This document shows, piece after piece, positions 12,898 through 25,374 of a DNA stretch of 64,000 nucleotides. The stretch spans positions 36,702-100,701 of the forward strand of contig WFMF01000571.1 in the NCBI GenBank assembly GCA_011033025.1. The letters are read 5' to 3'. Both the position numbers and the translations under genes were made by a program. Every line of letters starts with the position of its first letter. Positions within the stretch are counted from its first letter, which is position 1. Below the pieces are notes generated by a model, which worked only from the letters and a program-made list of their open reading frames with translations, searched no databases and had not been told where the DNA came from. This DNA is from Beroe forskalii. Lineage: Eukaryota > Ctenophora > Nuda > Beroida > Beroidae.

Positions 12898-13245
12898 GAA
12901 AGAGAGTTAGAAAGAGAGTTAGAAAGAGAGTTAGAGAGTTAGAAAGTGAGTTAGAAAGAGAGTTAGAAAGAGAGTTAGAAGGAGGGTGAGAAAGAGAGTT
13001 AGAAAGAGAGTTAGAAAGAGAGTTAGAAAGAGAGTTAGAAAGAGAGTTAGAAAGAGAGTTAGAAAGAGAGTTAGAAAGAGAGTTAGAAAGAGAGTTAGAA
13101 AGAGAGTTAGAAAGAGAGTTAGAAAGATGGTTAGAAAGAGAGTTAGAAAGAGGGTTAGAAAGAGGGTTAGAAAGAGGGTTAGAAAGAAAGTAAGAAATAG
13201 AGTTAGAAAGAGAGTTAGAAAGAGAGTTGGAAAGAGAAAATAGGT
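12898..13245. repeat. 12-bp minisatellite (AGAAAGAGAGTT)n
   Basis: About 28 units, with a few variant units (GAGGGTT, GATGGTT, GTGAGTT). Because 12 is a multiple of 3, several frames stay open on both strands and give (SLSN)n or (RKRV)n; these are not genes. Confidence 0.9.
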
Positions 13246-13790
13246 TCAGAATTAGAATGAAATCGTTAGAGAGGTAGAGAGAGTTAGAAATGCACATGTT
13301 GAATGACAGAGACAGAGAGAGGTGGTGAATATATGGAAATTTCTGCACGACCCATGGTGCTTACTTCACACCACTCTAATGATAATACCGAGATAAAATG
13401 CGATGATATTATAGGACGTTCTGTCACCTTGTCCACTTAGACTTCCTACAATATTAGCATGGACTTATTAGCTGTCCGCATAATTTGCAGGACACCCAGT
13501 TCAACTTCTTAAAACTTATAAAACGACTGGTAAAATAGTAAGGTTTTATATACGTGTTATTATATATTAAACTTATTTCCCCTGATTTGACATTTCGCCA
13601 GCTTAGAATTCCTATAATTTGCATTATTCTCTGCACTTCTGTGTGCACAGGAGCCGAGTTCTGGTTGTAAATTGACAGGTCTGACGAGAGGTCACGGTAC
13701 GTCACACACTCACACCAGTCACGTGATATACGAACGACAAGATCACGAAGTACGAATTCTATTTCTATTTCTATTTCTTAGTGACGGTGT

Positions 13791-13832
13791 GATGTCAACA
13801 ACTCACCACTTCAAACCATGATAATGACGTCA
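13791..13832 (-). repeat. TGACGTCA-MITE end
   Basis: GATGTCAACAACTCACCACT then ACCATGATAATGACGTCAC. Confidence 0.7.
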
Positions 13833-15403
13833 CTTTTACCGGCTACCATGGTAACCATCACCATGGCAACCAGGATGATGATGTGATGATTAGAGTGGTG
13901 ATTATAAAATGTGGTAAGTGGGAGATAAGTAGAGGATAGACAACATGACTCTAGGCCTGATCTTCTACAGTACGTGCAGCATGTCGCCGGAACTTGTGCC
14001 AAATTTATCTACGCATGTCATATCTATAACATCCTCGCATTGAAGCATTGAAACTTTGGACTTCATTTTTATTTTCAGTCTTTCAATTCACGGTTGCGTT
14101 TCATGTTTGTGTTTCACGACAGTGATAATATTAATCCGTGTATGATTTTAAACAAAGATGCGGATTGGTGAGGGATGTTGATCTACAGGTTTTAAACAGA
14201 GTTTTATTAGCTCTTTAACAGCCTCTGACTTGATGAGATGTTGATATCAGAGCAAATCATCGCAAGGTGTTTTAATCTAGTTTTATCTTGGGAGTCCGTA
14301 GTAAATTGTAAAACTTTTTTTCACTCTACAATCGCTACTGCACTGGCAAAAAACTGAGAATTAAATTTAAAAAGTAACGTTATTAAATGGAGCTAAGATC
14401 GTAAATCACAACTTGAACAAACTTTTCCAATTTTGCAACTTGCTCATTTGAACGCAACGCAAACCATTTAGCAATTAGCAACTTTGAATGAACTTAGAGT
14501 TCTCTGCATTTTAAACTTTGCAACAAAAGAAATAAATCAGCTGATATGGGGTGTAGCCTCAGATCTATCAAATATATCGATAGATTCTGTCTGAACGTCA
14601 CACGAAATGTCATATGAATCTAGCGTAGACGTTTATGACGCACAAAGCAATATCATTTTAATATGTTCAGTTGTTAGTTCTTATTATCAAAATAATAACA
14701 CCAAACTACGCACTTATTAAACGGAGAATATAGATAATTTGGAACCCAGAAAATGATTACATGGCATAACATAGCATCTGATGGGTATAATTATTAAAAC
14801 ATACCAATAATTTGCCGAGATAATCGTACTTTGAGAAGCTGATTACAGAATCCTGGGATTTGTTAAGAAGTCAAATATTTTAAATCGTATATATCACTAT
14901 CAAGTCATCCCATTCTGTCACTCCAAATGTTCCAATGGCGCCTCAAATCAGAGTATGCAGAACATAAAATCAGGGCAGAACACAGAGCATCAACAGAATG
15001 TCACTGCGACACTGCACAAAATTATCCTTCTAAGTTCCATAAATTCTTGTGGCAGGGTATGCATGAACATGAAATTAAAATCAGGGTATGCAGAAAATGA
15101 AATCAGGGTATGTGCAGAACATCAACAGAATGTGTCAGCACTGGCACACGACGCAAAAATATTGTCGTTCTTATAACTTTATAAGTTCCCTATAATATTT
15201 TCGTGACAGTGATAATATTTTGACAGTGGTATCTTGGGATACGCTTTTATTCAATTACATGTACGTTCAAAGTCAGTTCATTGGACAGTAAACGTGATGG
15301 TTCTTGTTGGAAGCCCCAGACTTCAATCAAATTAGCGTTTCCACTCCGCGAGAGTGCATTGTCTAACACTAAAGAAGCGAGTATCATGAGCATAATCAGT
15401 GAT

Positions 15404-15603
15404 GATGATGTCATTATGATAGCTCAACGTGGTGTGTTGATGACGTTTAACTGCCATTTTCTCTCGCGGGGAGCTTAGGTGATGAGATGCACCATTGGTG
15501 TTCGCAACCGCTGAACTTATTCACATGAACCACGCGCGCGCGAAAAAGGCAGTAGGTATTAAGTCTTCAACGTTATACTTTGAGCTATGATAATGACGTC
15601 ATC
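15404..15603. mobile_element. Full-length TGACGTCA-MITE, 200 bp
   Basis: Left arm GATGATGTCATTATGATAGC, TGTGTTGATGACGTTTAACTG; right arm AAAAGGCAGT ... GAGCTATGATAATGACGTCATC. The arms are about 62 bp and inverted, the middle again CGCG-rich (ACGCGCGCGCG). Confidence 0.75.
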
Positions 15604-16404
15604 TAAACCGCCTGTTTATCCTGTGTCCATATTATAGTACTCAGTATGGGACATGAGGATGTGTGAGCTGTGAGATTGTCTTCACATTGTAAGATAAGGG
15701 GGCATACAGAATGTTTCAGATATGAAAAGATAAGTAGCAATGTATCAACGACCAATGCCCGCATTTCTATGGCATTGAAACACGGTTCATCACTTAGAAT
15801 AAAAAATAAAAAATAAAAATAACTAGGAAAAGAATAAGTTCTAAACCCGAACAACGAATTTACTAACAGCAATTCTAATACAAAAGTCGCGGTTCAGTTT
15901 CGGTCGACCCAGCTGTTTAAATAAAGCTAGCTCGTTTGATTATTAACCAGACAACTGCCAAAGCACGGAATCGTATTTTAATCGAATTAAAAAGCAGAAA
16001 ACTAAATCCGAAAGTGCCCAAAAGCGCGCATTAACTGGCTTAATAACGACTATAGATTTCCAGTTACAACTAAAACTACAGTTTCTGAATAGCAATTCTT
16101 ACAAATACTGCAATACAACGACGAAAGAAGAAGTCATAGATTGAGGTATGAAGGAGAATAATAGGGGACATGGTAGGAATCCAGGTAATAGAATTATTAA
16201 ACCTAAAGTCTTAGATATTAAGATATTACAGAGAGTTTAAATTAATCTGAGATTAATTACAGAGAGAATTGACAGACTGCGACCCAGAAGTTTTAAGGAA
16301 TAAAAGTTGATGAAACAGTGACGAATTACACGAATGACAAGATAAATAAGACGCTACCAGGGATAAACTATCGACTACCAGCACTGTCAATACTACCTCT
16401 AGTA

Positions 16405-16460
16405 GATAATGACGTCATTATCATGTTTTAAAGTGATAAGTTGACAATGACAACTATTTA
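16405..16460 (+). repeat. TGACGTCA-MITE end
   Basis: GATAATGACGTCATTATCATG (palindromic core), then GTGATAAGTTGACAATGACA. Confidence 0.65.
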
Positions 16461-16509
16461 AAACATATGAATAAGAGAGCAGAACACGGACTCACAGAGT
16501 ACCACCTAC

Positions 16510-16642
16510 CATGACAGAACCGCGGTAGTACTGCCTGACAAACTGATTTTCTCACGGTATACGAGCTGAGGATAACCCTCTGGAACACCCGTCACGTCAA
16601 CTGTACGGAACTGTAACTGGTCAAGTGGTAAACTGTCAACAT
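16510..16642 (-). CDS. Coding exon of an unidentified gene (exon 7)
   Basis: 133 nt, acceptor CTGTTCAG, donor GTAGGT. Only one frame is open: VDSLPLDQLQFRTVDVTGVP, EGYPQLVYREKISLSGSTTA, VLS. It needs a phase-1 partner, so at least one exon between it and 20965 was not found. Beta-strand-like; family not recognised. Confidence 0.6.
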
Positions 16643-17058
16643 CTGAACAGTCACGGAAACATACATACGAGGGAGACGTGGTAGAGAAGTCAGAGACATG
16701 AGAGTCAATATAGCGTCATGGGAGAGAAAATGGGGGAACTTGAGTGAGATAAAGTGAGAGTTCGGAGATAGAGACCAGAGGATAAAGTGAGAGCTGAGAG
16801 TGACTTAATAACAAGTGACAACCTTGCTGATATATCCTAATTCTTATACTGCTCAGTGCTCACTTGTTCTCATGTTCTATCTGTTTCGTGTGATTGTATA
16901 TGTTCACTGATTCAGCCTTCAGAGATACATCCAGTATCCCTGACATTTGACATATTACAATTGGGTAGTCCTGTATTGCAACAGTTGGAGGAAGCTACAT
17001 ATATCTGTCGGTATACCAACCTTTGACACTTACCCTCTTAGTATAAATAGGTGGTTTA

Positions 17059-17118
17059 GATGAAGTCATTATCATAGTACAACGAGGTAAGTTGGATGAC
17101 GTTGAACTGCCTATTTTC
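17059..17118 (+). repeat. TGACGTCA-MITE end
   Basis: GATGAAGTCATTATCATAGT then GTTGGATGACGTTGAACTGC and CTATTTTC. Confidence 0.7.
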
Positions 17119-17215
17119 TAACACGGGGGTTGTAATTACATAGCAACAATATCTGGAAGCTGTACAAAACCTGCGAATCGTTGTAATTCCGGAAATAGCA
17201 TATGGCACAACTGCA

Positions 17216-17390
17216 TCCAGAATTATATAGGGTTGCAGCACGAACTTAACTCTGATTAACTGACTTACGCTGACTAAAGCGTATTTTATTCTTGCTTTGC
17301 ACTTTTGCAGTTCAAAATGGAAGTAACCACCTCTGTCATCCAGAATTATAAAACTGCAGCACGAACTAAACTCTGATTAACTGACAGCAA
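17216..17390. repeat. Tandem duplication, about 122 bp period
   Basis: CATCCAGAATTATA ... GCAGCACGAACT ... CTCTGATTAACTGAC occurs at 17216 and again at 17338. Confidence 0.7.
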
Positions 17391-19827
17391 CTCAGAGAAA
17401 AGCAGAGAGAAGTGAGTCCTATTTTTGCTTTACATTTCGAAATGAAGTTGCCGCCCTTGTCAGCATTTCTGTTTTCTATTTAATTGAATAATTTTCTCAG
17501 TTGTGCATTTTGACAGAATTTCTGTGCAATGCAAATTATATATTTTGGCACCGCCCTCGGATTTTTACAGAACTCGTCAAGTAATTTCTCTACAATTCTA
17601 GAATTATGCAGAAGTTATATAATCAAAGTGGTCAAATTCAACATTCCAAATTCTAATATAAGAGGTTCGTTACAGAAACTTCTTGGAAAACAATGACATT
17701 CGATGAACGAACAAGGAAATTACTATAAACCCAATCATTGTAAACCCAATCTAGGCCCACAATGTCTACCGAAGATTTAGTCTCTACAACCTTCCTAAGC
17801 TTAGACGCCAAGTTATGCCGGTGAGTTGGTGAATTGCCCGAATTGAGTCTAGAGAACGGCCAAACAGAACACAGAGAAAGCGATTGTCTGGTCAGAATAT
17901 AACCAAAATATATATTCTATAGCTACAGGGAAATTAGACGGGACTCATATAAATTATGCTGAAAATCGGTTTAAATTCTCCTTTGCGGCTATTCACCACG
18001 GAGACGAAGGATATTAGTCCGGGGAGAGTGTACGGTGTACGGTTCATGTGTACATTCAGTGAACAGTAAGGGTTCACATTTACATGCGGGTGGTGGAAAT
18101 CATAGTTTGTTGAGTGTAGACGGCTCCTGAATCGAAATAAATGTACGGTTTAAGGGTTCATTTTGACATACTCTAAATGAATGGTGGTGTAAAGCCGTAG
18201 GGTTCATTTTGACATTCCCTAAACTATGTGGTTATATTTACTATCTTCATTCTGGTGGCGAAAATTGTGAGCTACTCTTGAATCAAGAAATCAGGTTACG
18301 TATCGAGTTAGATTCAAGAATGCTGTATTATTGCTTCTCTGAATAGAGACAAGATGAAAACTGAACCATTTAAGTTAGAGCTATTCTTATAAGGTCCATA
18401 ACACATCATTAACTGGACAAAACAATACCTATGAGAATGATCAAAATATTAAATGTGCCAACATATAAGGTATTGATTATTGGCCCCCATTCAAATGGAC
18501 ATTGGCTGTCAAAAATAAGTTACTGCTAAATTCATTTTCAAAGAAATCAGAAATTCTAAGTTATTTTTAGCAGTTAACATTTGTGCCCCAAATAGGGCAC
18601 AACTGCTAAGATTAACTTATCTTCTTGATCTGTCTAACGAGCTATTTATAAAATTGACAGAGGCCTTTATAAGACAATCTTTTGAAATATTTTGTAGCCT
18701 GTAGGATGTACTGTGCAGAAACCTAAGTTTTTCAACATCTCTAATATTTCTCACAAAACGTGACCTACATGGATCTTTGAAGTACTTTATGTTCTCTAGA
18801 ACCTTCCAAACAGTTGTAAAACACACAGGAAAACACCTAGAAATAACTCGGTAGCAACGTCCAATATATGTTTTACCCGTTTTAAGGATGCTTTGTAACT
18901 ACACATGCGAATGAGATTGATGTCACTGTAATGGTGTAATTTTAGGAACTGAGACGGTACAACTGCTTATATTTGCTCGTGACATGTTGGAAAAAGGATG
19001 TACAGTAACAACGCATAAGTAACAAGACATCGTAATATATAATGTGTAGAAGGATTGAGATCACACCGCATAGTTTAAATATCACTTAAATTTTTTCAAA
19101 ATCTAGGTTTTCTAAGTCGCTATCGATGTGACACTTAGGTCTCCTTGCTTTTTGGGTGAAATTCATTCAAAAATAGGCTGTAATAAGATATTAATAAGCG
19201 AAAGACAACACAACAGTAAAAGAGTTGAAGCCATATTCACGTTTTCAGTAGACAATACTTTGAGTCACTGACAGTATGAAAAGAATTGAGGGAATATAAG
19301 CTTGGATCATTGGCTATAAAGATCCGTGATTTGTCAAATATTTGTATGCCAACGTGAGTAGTTTTACCACAGCATCCGTGATAAATTTGTTGTGTCAAAT
19401 TCTTTTTCTGAGTGATTGCTGAATTGCAAAGTATGCGGAGTTTAATACAAGGAAGCTGATGACTTAACTATTGTTCAACATAACCATTCAAGATGTTGCG
19501 GTGTATAGAAATTACCAAACCATTTGTTCAATTCCTAGCAATTAATCATAACTGCAAAACATCCAAAAACAAAAAAACATAAAAACAACGAAAATAGCAA
19601 CAAAAAGAATGACGAAAATAGCAACGACTTAGAAAACAAACACAAAACGAAGAGTAACAATCTGCGACCCTCTAAAAATAAACCACACACATATAAGAAA
19701 CACAGGAACATATAATGGCATAGAAACACGGTGATCTCCTGTCAAACACCGGTCAACATCTGTTGTTTCACAACAATGACAATAGATATACAGCAACAAC
19801 TAGGGGATATCAGACGAAATATAGATG

Positions 19828-19874
19828 GTTTTACGACAGTAATTCACCATTTTAATTCATGATAATGACGTCAC
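19828..19874 (-). repeat. TGACGTCA-MITE end
   Basis: AATTCACCATTTTAATTCAT then GATAATGACGTCAC. Confidence 0.7.
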
Positions 19875-20964
19875 TCTAAACGGCTTATTCTCTGACAGCA
19901 GAATATCAAACAGACATATAGATATATGGAAGTCACAACTCATATCATGGAAACGATCAATATCGGTCAAATAAACGATGGTAATAATTCAATAATCAAA
20001 TAATAAGCAAAGGAAATGGCCACGCCTTAATTAAAATTGGGTATTCTATTAAATTTTGACGGATAATCAGAGTTTAGGCAGACCATTGCATACGACTGAC
20101 AGACCATACAGCACAGAATTTTATTCTTTAAAGGATAATACGATACGCATAACGCAAGCAAGGTGGTTCTATGGTAACACAATACACGACACGGGGAAAA
20201 AAGGAATCAAGTTTATAGAAGATAAAGGTTGTAAAATATTCTAGTAATAAAATAAAACATGTGTAAGAAGTAAGTCTAATGCGATTTTGATGAATTTCTT
20301 ACATTTTACCAAGTTAAACCGACAAGAAGAAATACGAAGGTACTTATGAAAAAGACAGTGAAGAAAGAAAAACCAAGTACGTTTCAAAGGAACAATGCAC
20401 AAAAGACGTTTTGTCATCGTAACAATTCATGATAACATGAAACAGGGCTATTGTGACGAGCAACACATTACGATAAACAAACAGAGCTATTAACAGAGCA
20501 AGCCATCGCCATTCCGTGTTACATTTAACCTCGCAACATTTAAACGACATTCATTTATAATCCAGAGATAAAAAGTGAGAAGCGGCATTACATTTAAGTA
20601 AAACTCTTAAAATTTTACAATGTTAAGTAAAGTAGGTACGCCAGATTGTTGAATACTAAAGCTAAATTTCTAAGAATATGATTAGTGATTAGTCTTAAGC
20701 ACACAAAGTGTTGTAGGCAAATAACATATTGTTTTGGTCAACGACAAGCAAGAAATTTTGTCAGTATAGCCAATCATTTGTTTGTGGGTGTGTTCATTTC
20801 TCATAAAGTTTAATCTGAAATTAATCTGAGCTTTAATCTGAACTTTCATCTGAAGTTAATCTGAAATTATCAAGTTTAATCTGCAATCAACCCTCGAAAC
20901 TTTACAACTTACTTGACAACTCACAGCGACTGAGCGTTTAACAAATGACTACACTATGACTAAC

Positions 20965-21045
20965 CTCTAACAACTCCACTTCCATGTCGTTAGTGACTGC
21001 CTCGCACAGAGCCCTCACTGTGGATACACGACCTTCAGCTCCGCA
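20965..21045 (-). CDS. Coding exon of an unidentified gene (exon 6)
   Basis: 81 nt, phase 0 to 0, acceptor ATGTTTCAG and donor GTTAGT. It encodes CGAEGRVSTVRALCEAVTND then MEVELLE; the other two frames have stops. A TGACGTCA MITE lies only 29 bp upstream of its acceptor. Confidence 0.65.
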
Positions 21046-21073
21046 CTGAAACATTTTGCTACGCCGCGAGGTA

Positions 21074-21236
21074 GGATGACGTCATTATCATTGTGGAGTC
21101 TAAAAAAGATTTGAATGACATTGCTTTTGTCACAAATTATATTTTAAAATTCTTGTAAAATTCTTGTAAAAATTCTTATCATAATTTCAAGAATCAAGAT
21201 GTAGTTAATTGATGACGTTGAACCGCCTATTTCTCG
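21074..21236 (+). repeat. TGACGTCA-MITE end split by about 100 bp
   Basis: Starts GATGACGTCATTATCATTGT; the inner half TTGATGACGTTGAACCGCCT resumes at about 21208. The intervening AT-rich stretch looks inserted. Lies 29 bp upstream of the acceptor of the coding exon at 21045. Confidence 0.65.
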
Positions 21237-21398
21237 TACGCGACGTATAACAGGAGTTAGGATGATTCGACAAAACTGATTTGACTTTTTCATGGAGTTT
21301 TACTATTTAAGTACTAGTGTTTTAATAATGGAAATTTACCCAATGGTCATATTATAATTATAATTTTCATCCGCACAAAAAATCAATACAAATCTCTA

Positions 21399-21592
21399 AA
21401 ACCCACCCTCCTGAGTCTGACAGATCGTTCTTGAGCGGGTCCAGGTTAGCGATACTACACTTCCTGAGCGTCTCCAGTCTCCCGCCCCCTGACCCCACAC
21501 TCGACATGCTGTCACGTGATTTCCTGTCACGTGACGAGGGTAAAGTGACCAGAGCTGTGACGTCATCTGCGTCCAACGCGTCGTGCGATTTG
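21399..21592 (-). CDS. Coding exon of an unidentified gene (exon 5), Ser/Asp-rich
   Basis: Starts in phase 2 exactly as the exon at 23351 requires (CCCAG|CAAATCG). It encodes KSHDALDADDVTALVTLP, RDRKSRDSMSSVGSGGG and CSIANLDPLKNDLSDSGG. The 3' edge is uncertain: GTGGGT at about 21407 is the better donor, but only a donor a few bases on (GTTTTA) would keep phase with the next seen exon. Confidence 0.6.
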
Positions 21593-22085
21593 CTGGGAAA
21601 ATGGTAATTTGGTAAAGTTATAAAACTTTTAGAAGGGCTCAACAGGGTGGGGGAGGGCCAATTCCGATAGTGAATTTTAGGAATTCTCCTCGTCGAACAC
21701 TTAACTCTTAAACTCAACCTTTTATATTAAAATGCTCCTCTTAAATAATTAGTTAGTCCAACGCATGAGATTTGCTGGAGAAGTGGTAGTGTAATAAAAC
21801 TCTTTAAAAAAGGATCGACGGGGTTGCGGAAAATTAGGAAATTTTGACTGGGAATTTTTGAAATCGAACACTTAACTCAACCTCTATTAAAATATTCTTG
21901 TTTTTAACCAGTGTTACTTCGTGTGATTTTCAGGAAGGGTGGTTTCGTTTTAGTCGAACTTTAATTGAAAAAAAAGGGGAGGGGTCCAGAATATTTGGAA
22001 TATTTTCGATGGTTAATTCTAAATTGCTTTTTAAACTCTCGTCGAACACTTAACTTCGTCTGAAAATATTCAACAGAAGTAGAGT
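21590..22085. repeat. Degenerate triplication around a splice acceptor
   Basis: Three diverged copies of about 150-190 bp begin near 21575, 21750 and 21910. Each runs from GTGCGATTTGCTGG-like, through a GGGG-rich middle, to TCGAACACTTAACT. The first contains the acceptor of the coding exon at 21592. Confidence 0.6.
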
Positions 22086-22651
22086 TGTCTCAGGAGCATT
22101 TAACAATTGCTGTGCAGTTGACAAAATCTCTACCTACTCTTTGGGAAGATTGAGTTTGCTCAGTCCACGCCTTACGGTAACCACCCTTCCAGTTTAGGGG
22201 AATTTAAAGACATTATACCTTTTATAAACTGGAAATTTCAAGGCAGGAATATATCATAACGTTATAACGCCAACAGAATGTGGCTCACAGTTAAATACCA
22301 TTCCTCGGTGTTTCCTAAATTCCATTTATCCGTGATTCATTCCCTTTAATCCATGGTAACTTGGGTATTACAACATGGTAACTTGGGTATATTCTTATAT
22401 TGAGTATTGGAACATTGAACATAGCATTATATTCGTCTTGAAATGAGTATATAGCTCAATAGAAATATATATAACGATCCCTGAATTCTGCCGATACAAT
22501 CTCCTTTAAAACCCATGATATTGGAGAGAGAGAGAGCTATGATATTTAAAGGAGACATGAGTTGTGGTAAGTATTGTGGGATGTGATTACCAGCATATAT
22601 ACAATACACGATTTATTATAGGCTACCTACGAGTATAATAGGTAAGGGTAA

Positions 22652-22700
22652 AGTGACGTTATTTTCATGGTTTTATAGTAGAGAGTTGATGACGTCACAC
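22652..22700 (+). repeat. TGACGTCA-MITE end, degenerate
   Basis: AAGTGACGTTATTTTCATGG then GAGTTGATGACGTCACAC. Confidence 0.55.
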
Positions 22701-23350
22701 TAACTAATTACATGCAACCCATGCAGCGTATGAATTACAGCTGTGTATTGGTTGGAGTCTGGAGACCTAAGACTCTGCGACATGTAATAGAGATCCAATA
22801 GAAAATTCAGTAACATATAGAACATCCAAACATGATGCTGTCAGGGGTAGTGACGGGATAATTTTGCGATAGAGACGGCCTTTAATTCGGCGATCATCAA
22901 TTATTATTCGTTCTTCAAGTGAATTTCAGCATCACTAATAGTTTCTAACAAAATTGAATGATGAAACTAATTGTATTCAATGAAAGCATGTTATTAATAA
23001 AAATCAATAAATCTTCATTATTTCGTTTGACTAAAGTGCATGCTTTATAATCTCTATATTTTGTTGTATTGCCGCAATTGGCTTGCACTCATTCGTAATA
23101 CACTTAATGAGCTAATAGGCGCGCCCCGACGCAACCTGCTCGGTTTTCAAATATGTTTTAGAAAATCTATCAACTGTAAAACAAAGGTGTTGATGACACG
23201 AATTGAGAGAAAAAGAAAATAGATTTTATTTAGAAATATTCTGTATCCAGTCGACCATAAAGTTTTATTACAAAAACTTAGATTGTAATTTAAAATTCTT
23301 GTTCCTGATAGGGACAAACATCTAAAATTTATGCCTGTGCGACCACCCAC

Positions 23351-23483
23351 CTTATGCCAGGTGCCAGGTTAGGTGTGGCACTGTATCCCCTCGGTCTCCC
23401 CACATCCTCCACCACCAACTCCGGCGAGGGGGATATACTCCAACTCTTGGGTCTCACGCCCCTCCCCACTCCTCCCCCTCCTC
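23351..23483 (-). CDS. Coding exon of an unidentified gene (exon 4), Gly/Ser/Pro-rich
   Basis: 133 nt, phase 1 to 2, acceptor AAAACAG and donor GTGGGT. Starts with a poly-glycine run and continues VRPKSWSISPSPELVVED and GRPRGYSATPNLAPGI, typical of a disordered phosphorylatable linker. GC-rich against AT-rich surroundings, which supports coding. Confidence 0.6.
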
Positions 23484-23767
23484 CTGTTTTAGAGTGGGGG
23501 AGACAGAGACATGGCGCCTGTGACGGCGCTAAGGCGGCGAGACGAGCAGATAGCCACCACGACACGGGCTAGTCCCTGCACTGCAAAGGGGAAGTATTTT
23601 TGAACCGTTGTTCCTAGAAGGTTTAAGTCACAGTATTGCGACAAAATTAAACTGCGTCAAAGGATGTCTCAAAAAGTTCGATGTTGCAAAAATTATATAT
23701 ACTTCATCAATGTTCTATGTTATCATGAATAATAATCCGTAGTGATTGATTATTGATGGTTCATTAC

Positions 23768-23855
23768 CTGCGCTCAGAACATCGTTACACACGACCCCTT
23801 GGAGAAGACTCCTGTCTACCACTTTCTGTGCGGCTGGAATAAAACGTTTCTTAAC
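23768..23855 (-). CDS. Coding exon of an unidentified gene (exon 3)
   Basis: 88 nt, phase 0 to 1, acceptor CTACCACAG and donor GTAATG. It encodes VKKRFIPAAQKVVDRSLLQG then VVCNDVLSA. In phase with the exon at 26645 and with the one at 23483. Amphipathic, probably helical; no family recognised. Confidence 0.65.
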
Positions 23856-24064
23856 CTGTGGTAGGGGAGATGGGGTTATTTGAAGTGCTTTTGTTTGGAG
23901 AATAATCAATAATGTAGTCTTCTAGACCTTTTAAATACCATTGATTTGATTTGAGCTTTGCATCGAGTCAACCTGCCATGTGTTTATGCCGAATAATACA
24001 TAACTCTTTATCAATCGTCAGCTATAATAATCGCGAGGTATTATAGAACTATTAACCGAAGTAG

Positions 24065-24200
24065 AGATTAGTAACATGATATATGTTGCGAGCGCAGCGA
24101 GCAACATATATATGCATTATTGTACGAGGCGAAGCCGAGTTCAATAATGATGTGTTTTGTACGAGGCGAAGCCGAGTTCAAAACTAGATGTTACTTATCT
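24065..24200. repeat. Nested foldback with three CG-rich loops
   Basis: Outer arms AGATTAGTAACAT and ATGTTACTTATCT enclose three consecutive hairpins: TATATGTTGC/GCAACATATA, CATTATTG/CAATAATG and TTTTG/CAAAA. The last two carry the same loop ACGAGGCGAAGCCGAGTT. Confidence 0.7.
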
Positions 24201-24597
24201 TTACTGAGGTTAATAGTGATATTATATGGCGAAACCACTCATTAAACGTAGTTAAAACATGGAAAATAATGGTCTTTCGATGGGAGCTGCAGACTTCCGG
24301 AAGCAAGAGCCATCATGGTAATCTTATTCACAGGGCTGATTACATTTAGTTTTTAAAGTATTGAATACTCAAATATGCAGTACAGAATAACGTAGTTACG
24401 CAGTTACAGGCCGAATCAAAATGAATTACCACGGATTATAGTTAGATAATTCGTTCATCTTCATGTGTTGAACCGGTAACTTAATGAAGCGATACACGTT
24501 TTCCCCTTCACCTGAACATCAAAGTAATTCTTGAAATTCCATCAGAATTAGAGTGGGGTATCACATATAAGGCAGCTTGGTCGGTACTTTTAATTTG

Positions 24598-24622
24598 TTA
24601 CTTCTACGCATGATAATGACGC
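24598..24622 (-). repeat. TGACGTCA-MITE fragment
   Basis: GCATGATAATGACG next to GAGTCTACCGC; a short remnant. Confidence 0.45.
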
Positions 24623-25312
24623 TATAAGAGTCTACCGCTAATTTGTTTGGCAGAAAGTTTTAACATTCTAATTGTGGTTCATGATTCATCTCGATTCTCA
24701 ATTCTCGAGTACAGAGTCATGTCAAACCGTGATACCGGAAATAAATTGTAAGCCCGGATGAACAGTATGTGTTTCAATCGCCGTTTGCTATCATGGATTT
24801 CGTTAAGACTGATTTAGAGCAGCTAATTTTGACTCCTCTGACTTTGAGAAGCTCTAATTGCTGTTGCGACGAATGTGATTATGCAGCCAAGATTAAGATT
24901 GTTTAATTGAAAAAAATTACTCTTAATGTCGTTGGGGTTATTCGGTCGATCTGGACTAATAACCCGTCTCAGGGACTCAATATAAAGGGTTATTAACCTG
25001 GTTCAGGTTAGTAACCCTTCAATACTACTATGTACATGATAGCAAATAAGGGCTTGGGAGCCATATAATATAGCTTCTTAAAGTGAAGCTTATTAAATGT
25101 TTGGTATTTTAAGGAGGCGGCTTCATTTCAACACGGTTACATTAAATTCCAATAAATGCATATTATGATGAAATATCACACCTACACGAAATTAATACAA
25201 CCTTAGCTATATAAGTTATTTTGTGCTCGACGAGCTAAAAATAAACAGCCTTGTGGGAATTGAGTGTACCACGTTTTAAGAAGCTACACATTCGAATGAC
25301 TGATGAGTGTGG

Positions 25313-25374
25313 GTGACGTCTTTGTAAGAGGTTAAAGTGATGAATTAACACTATCTAACCGCCTACTTTAGTGT
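25313..25374 (+). repeat. TGACGTCA-MITE end, degenerate
   Basis: GTGGGTGACGTCTTTGTAAG, GTTAAAGTGATGAATTAACA and ACCGCCTACTTTAG. Confidence 0.5.

Larger units (their letters stand above)
10808..16509. other. No exon found; minisatellite and MITEs
   Basis: Contains a GATA microsatellite (11984-12010), a 12-bp minisatellite (12898-13245) and MITE copies. Open frames are short or are products of the minisatellite. Confidence 0.5.
16643..20964. other. No exon found
   Basis: AT-rich, with a roughly 122-bp tandem duplication at 17216-17390 and two MITE ends. A 69-codon minus-strand frame at 18617-18826 has no recognisable motif. Confidence 0.45.

Noticed and set aside
12878..13348. Long open frames on both strands, (SLSN)n and (RKRV)n proteins
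   Set aside because: They are read through a 12-bp minisatellite that leaves several frames open; no start context or unique sequence.
18617..18826. 69-codon minus-strand frame
   Set aside because: No recognisable family, no acceptor or donor in the right place.
21541..21570. TGACGTCA in coding exon 5 as another MITE copy
   Set aside because: Only the 8-bp palindrome is shared; the rest of the MITE end is missing.
23490..23580. Minus-strand exon candidate encoding GLARVVVAICSSRRLSAV
   Set aside because: It runs into a stop before any donor, and the exons on both sides fit each other without it.
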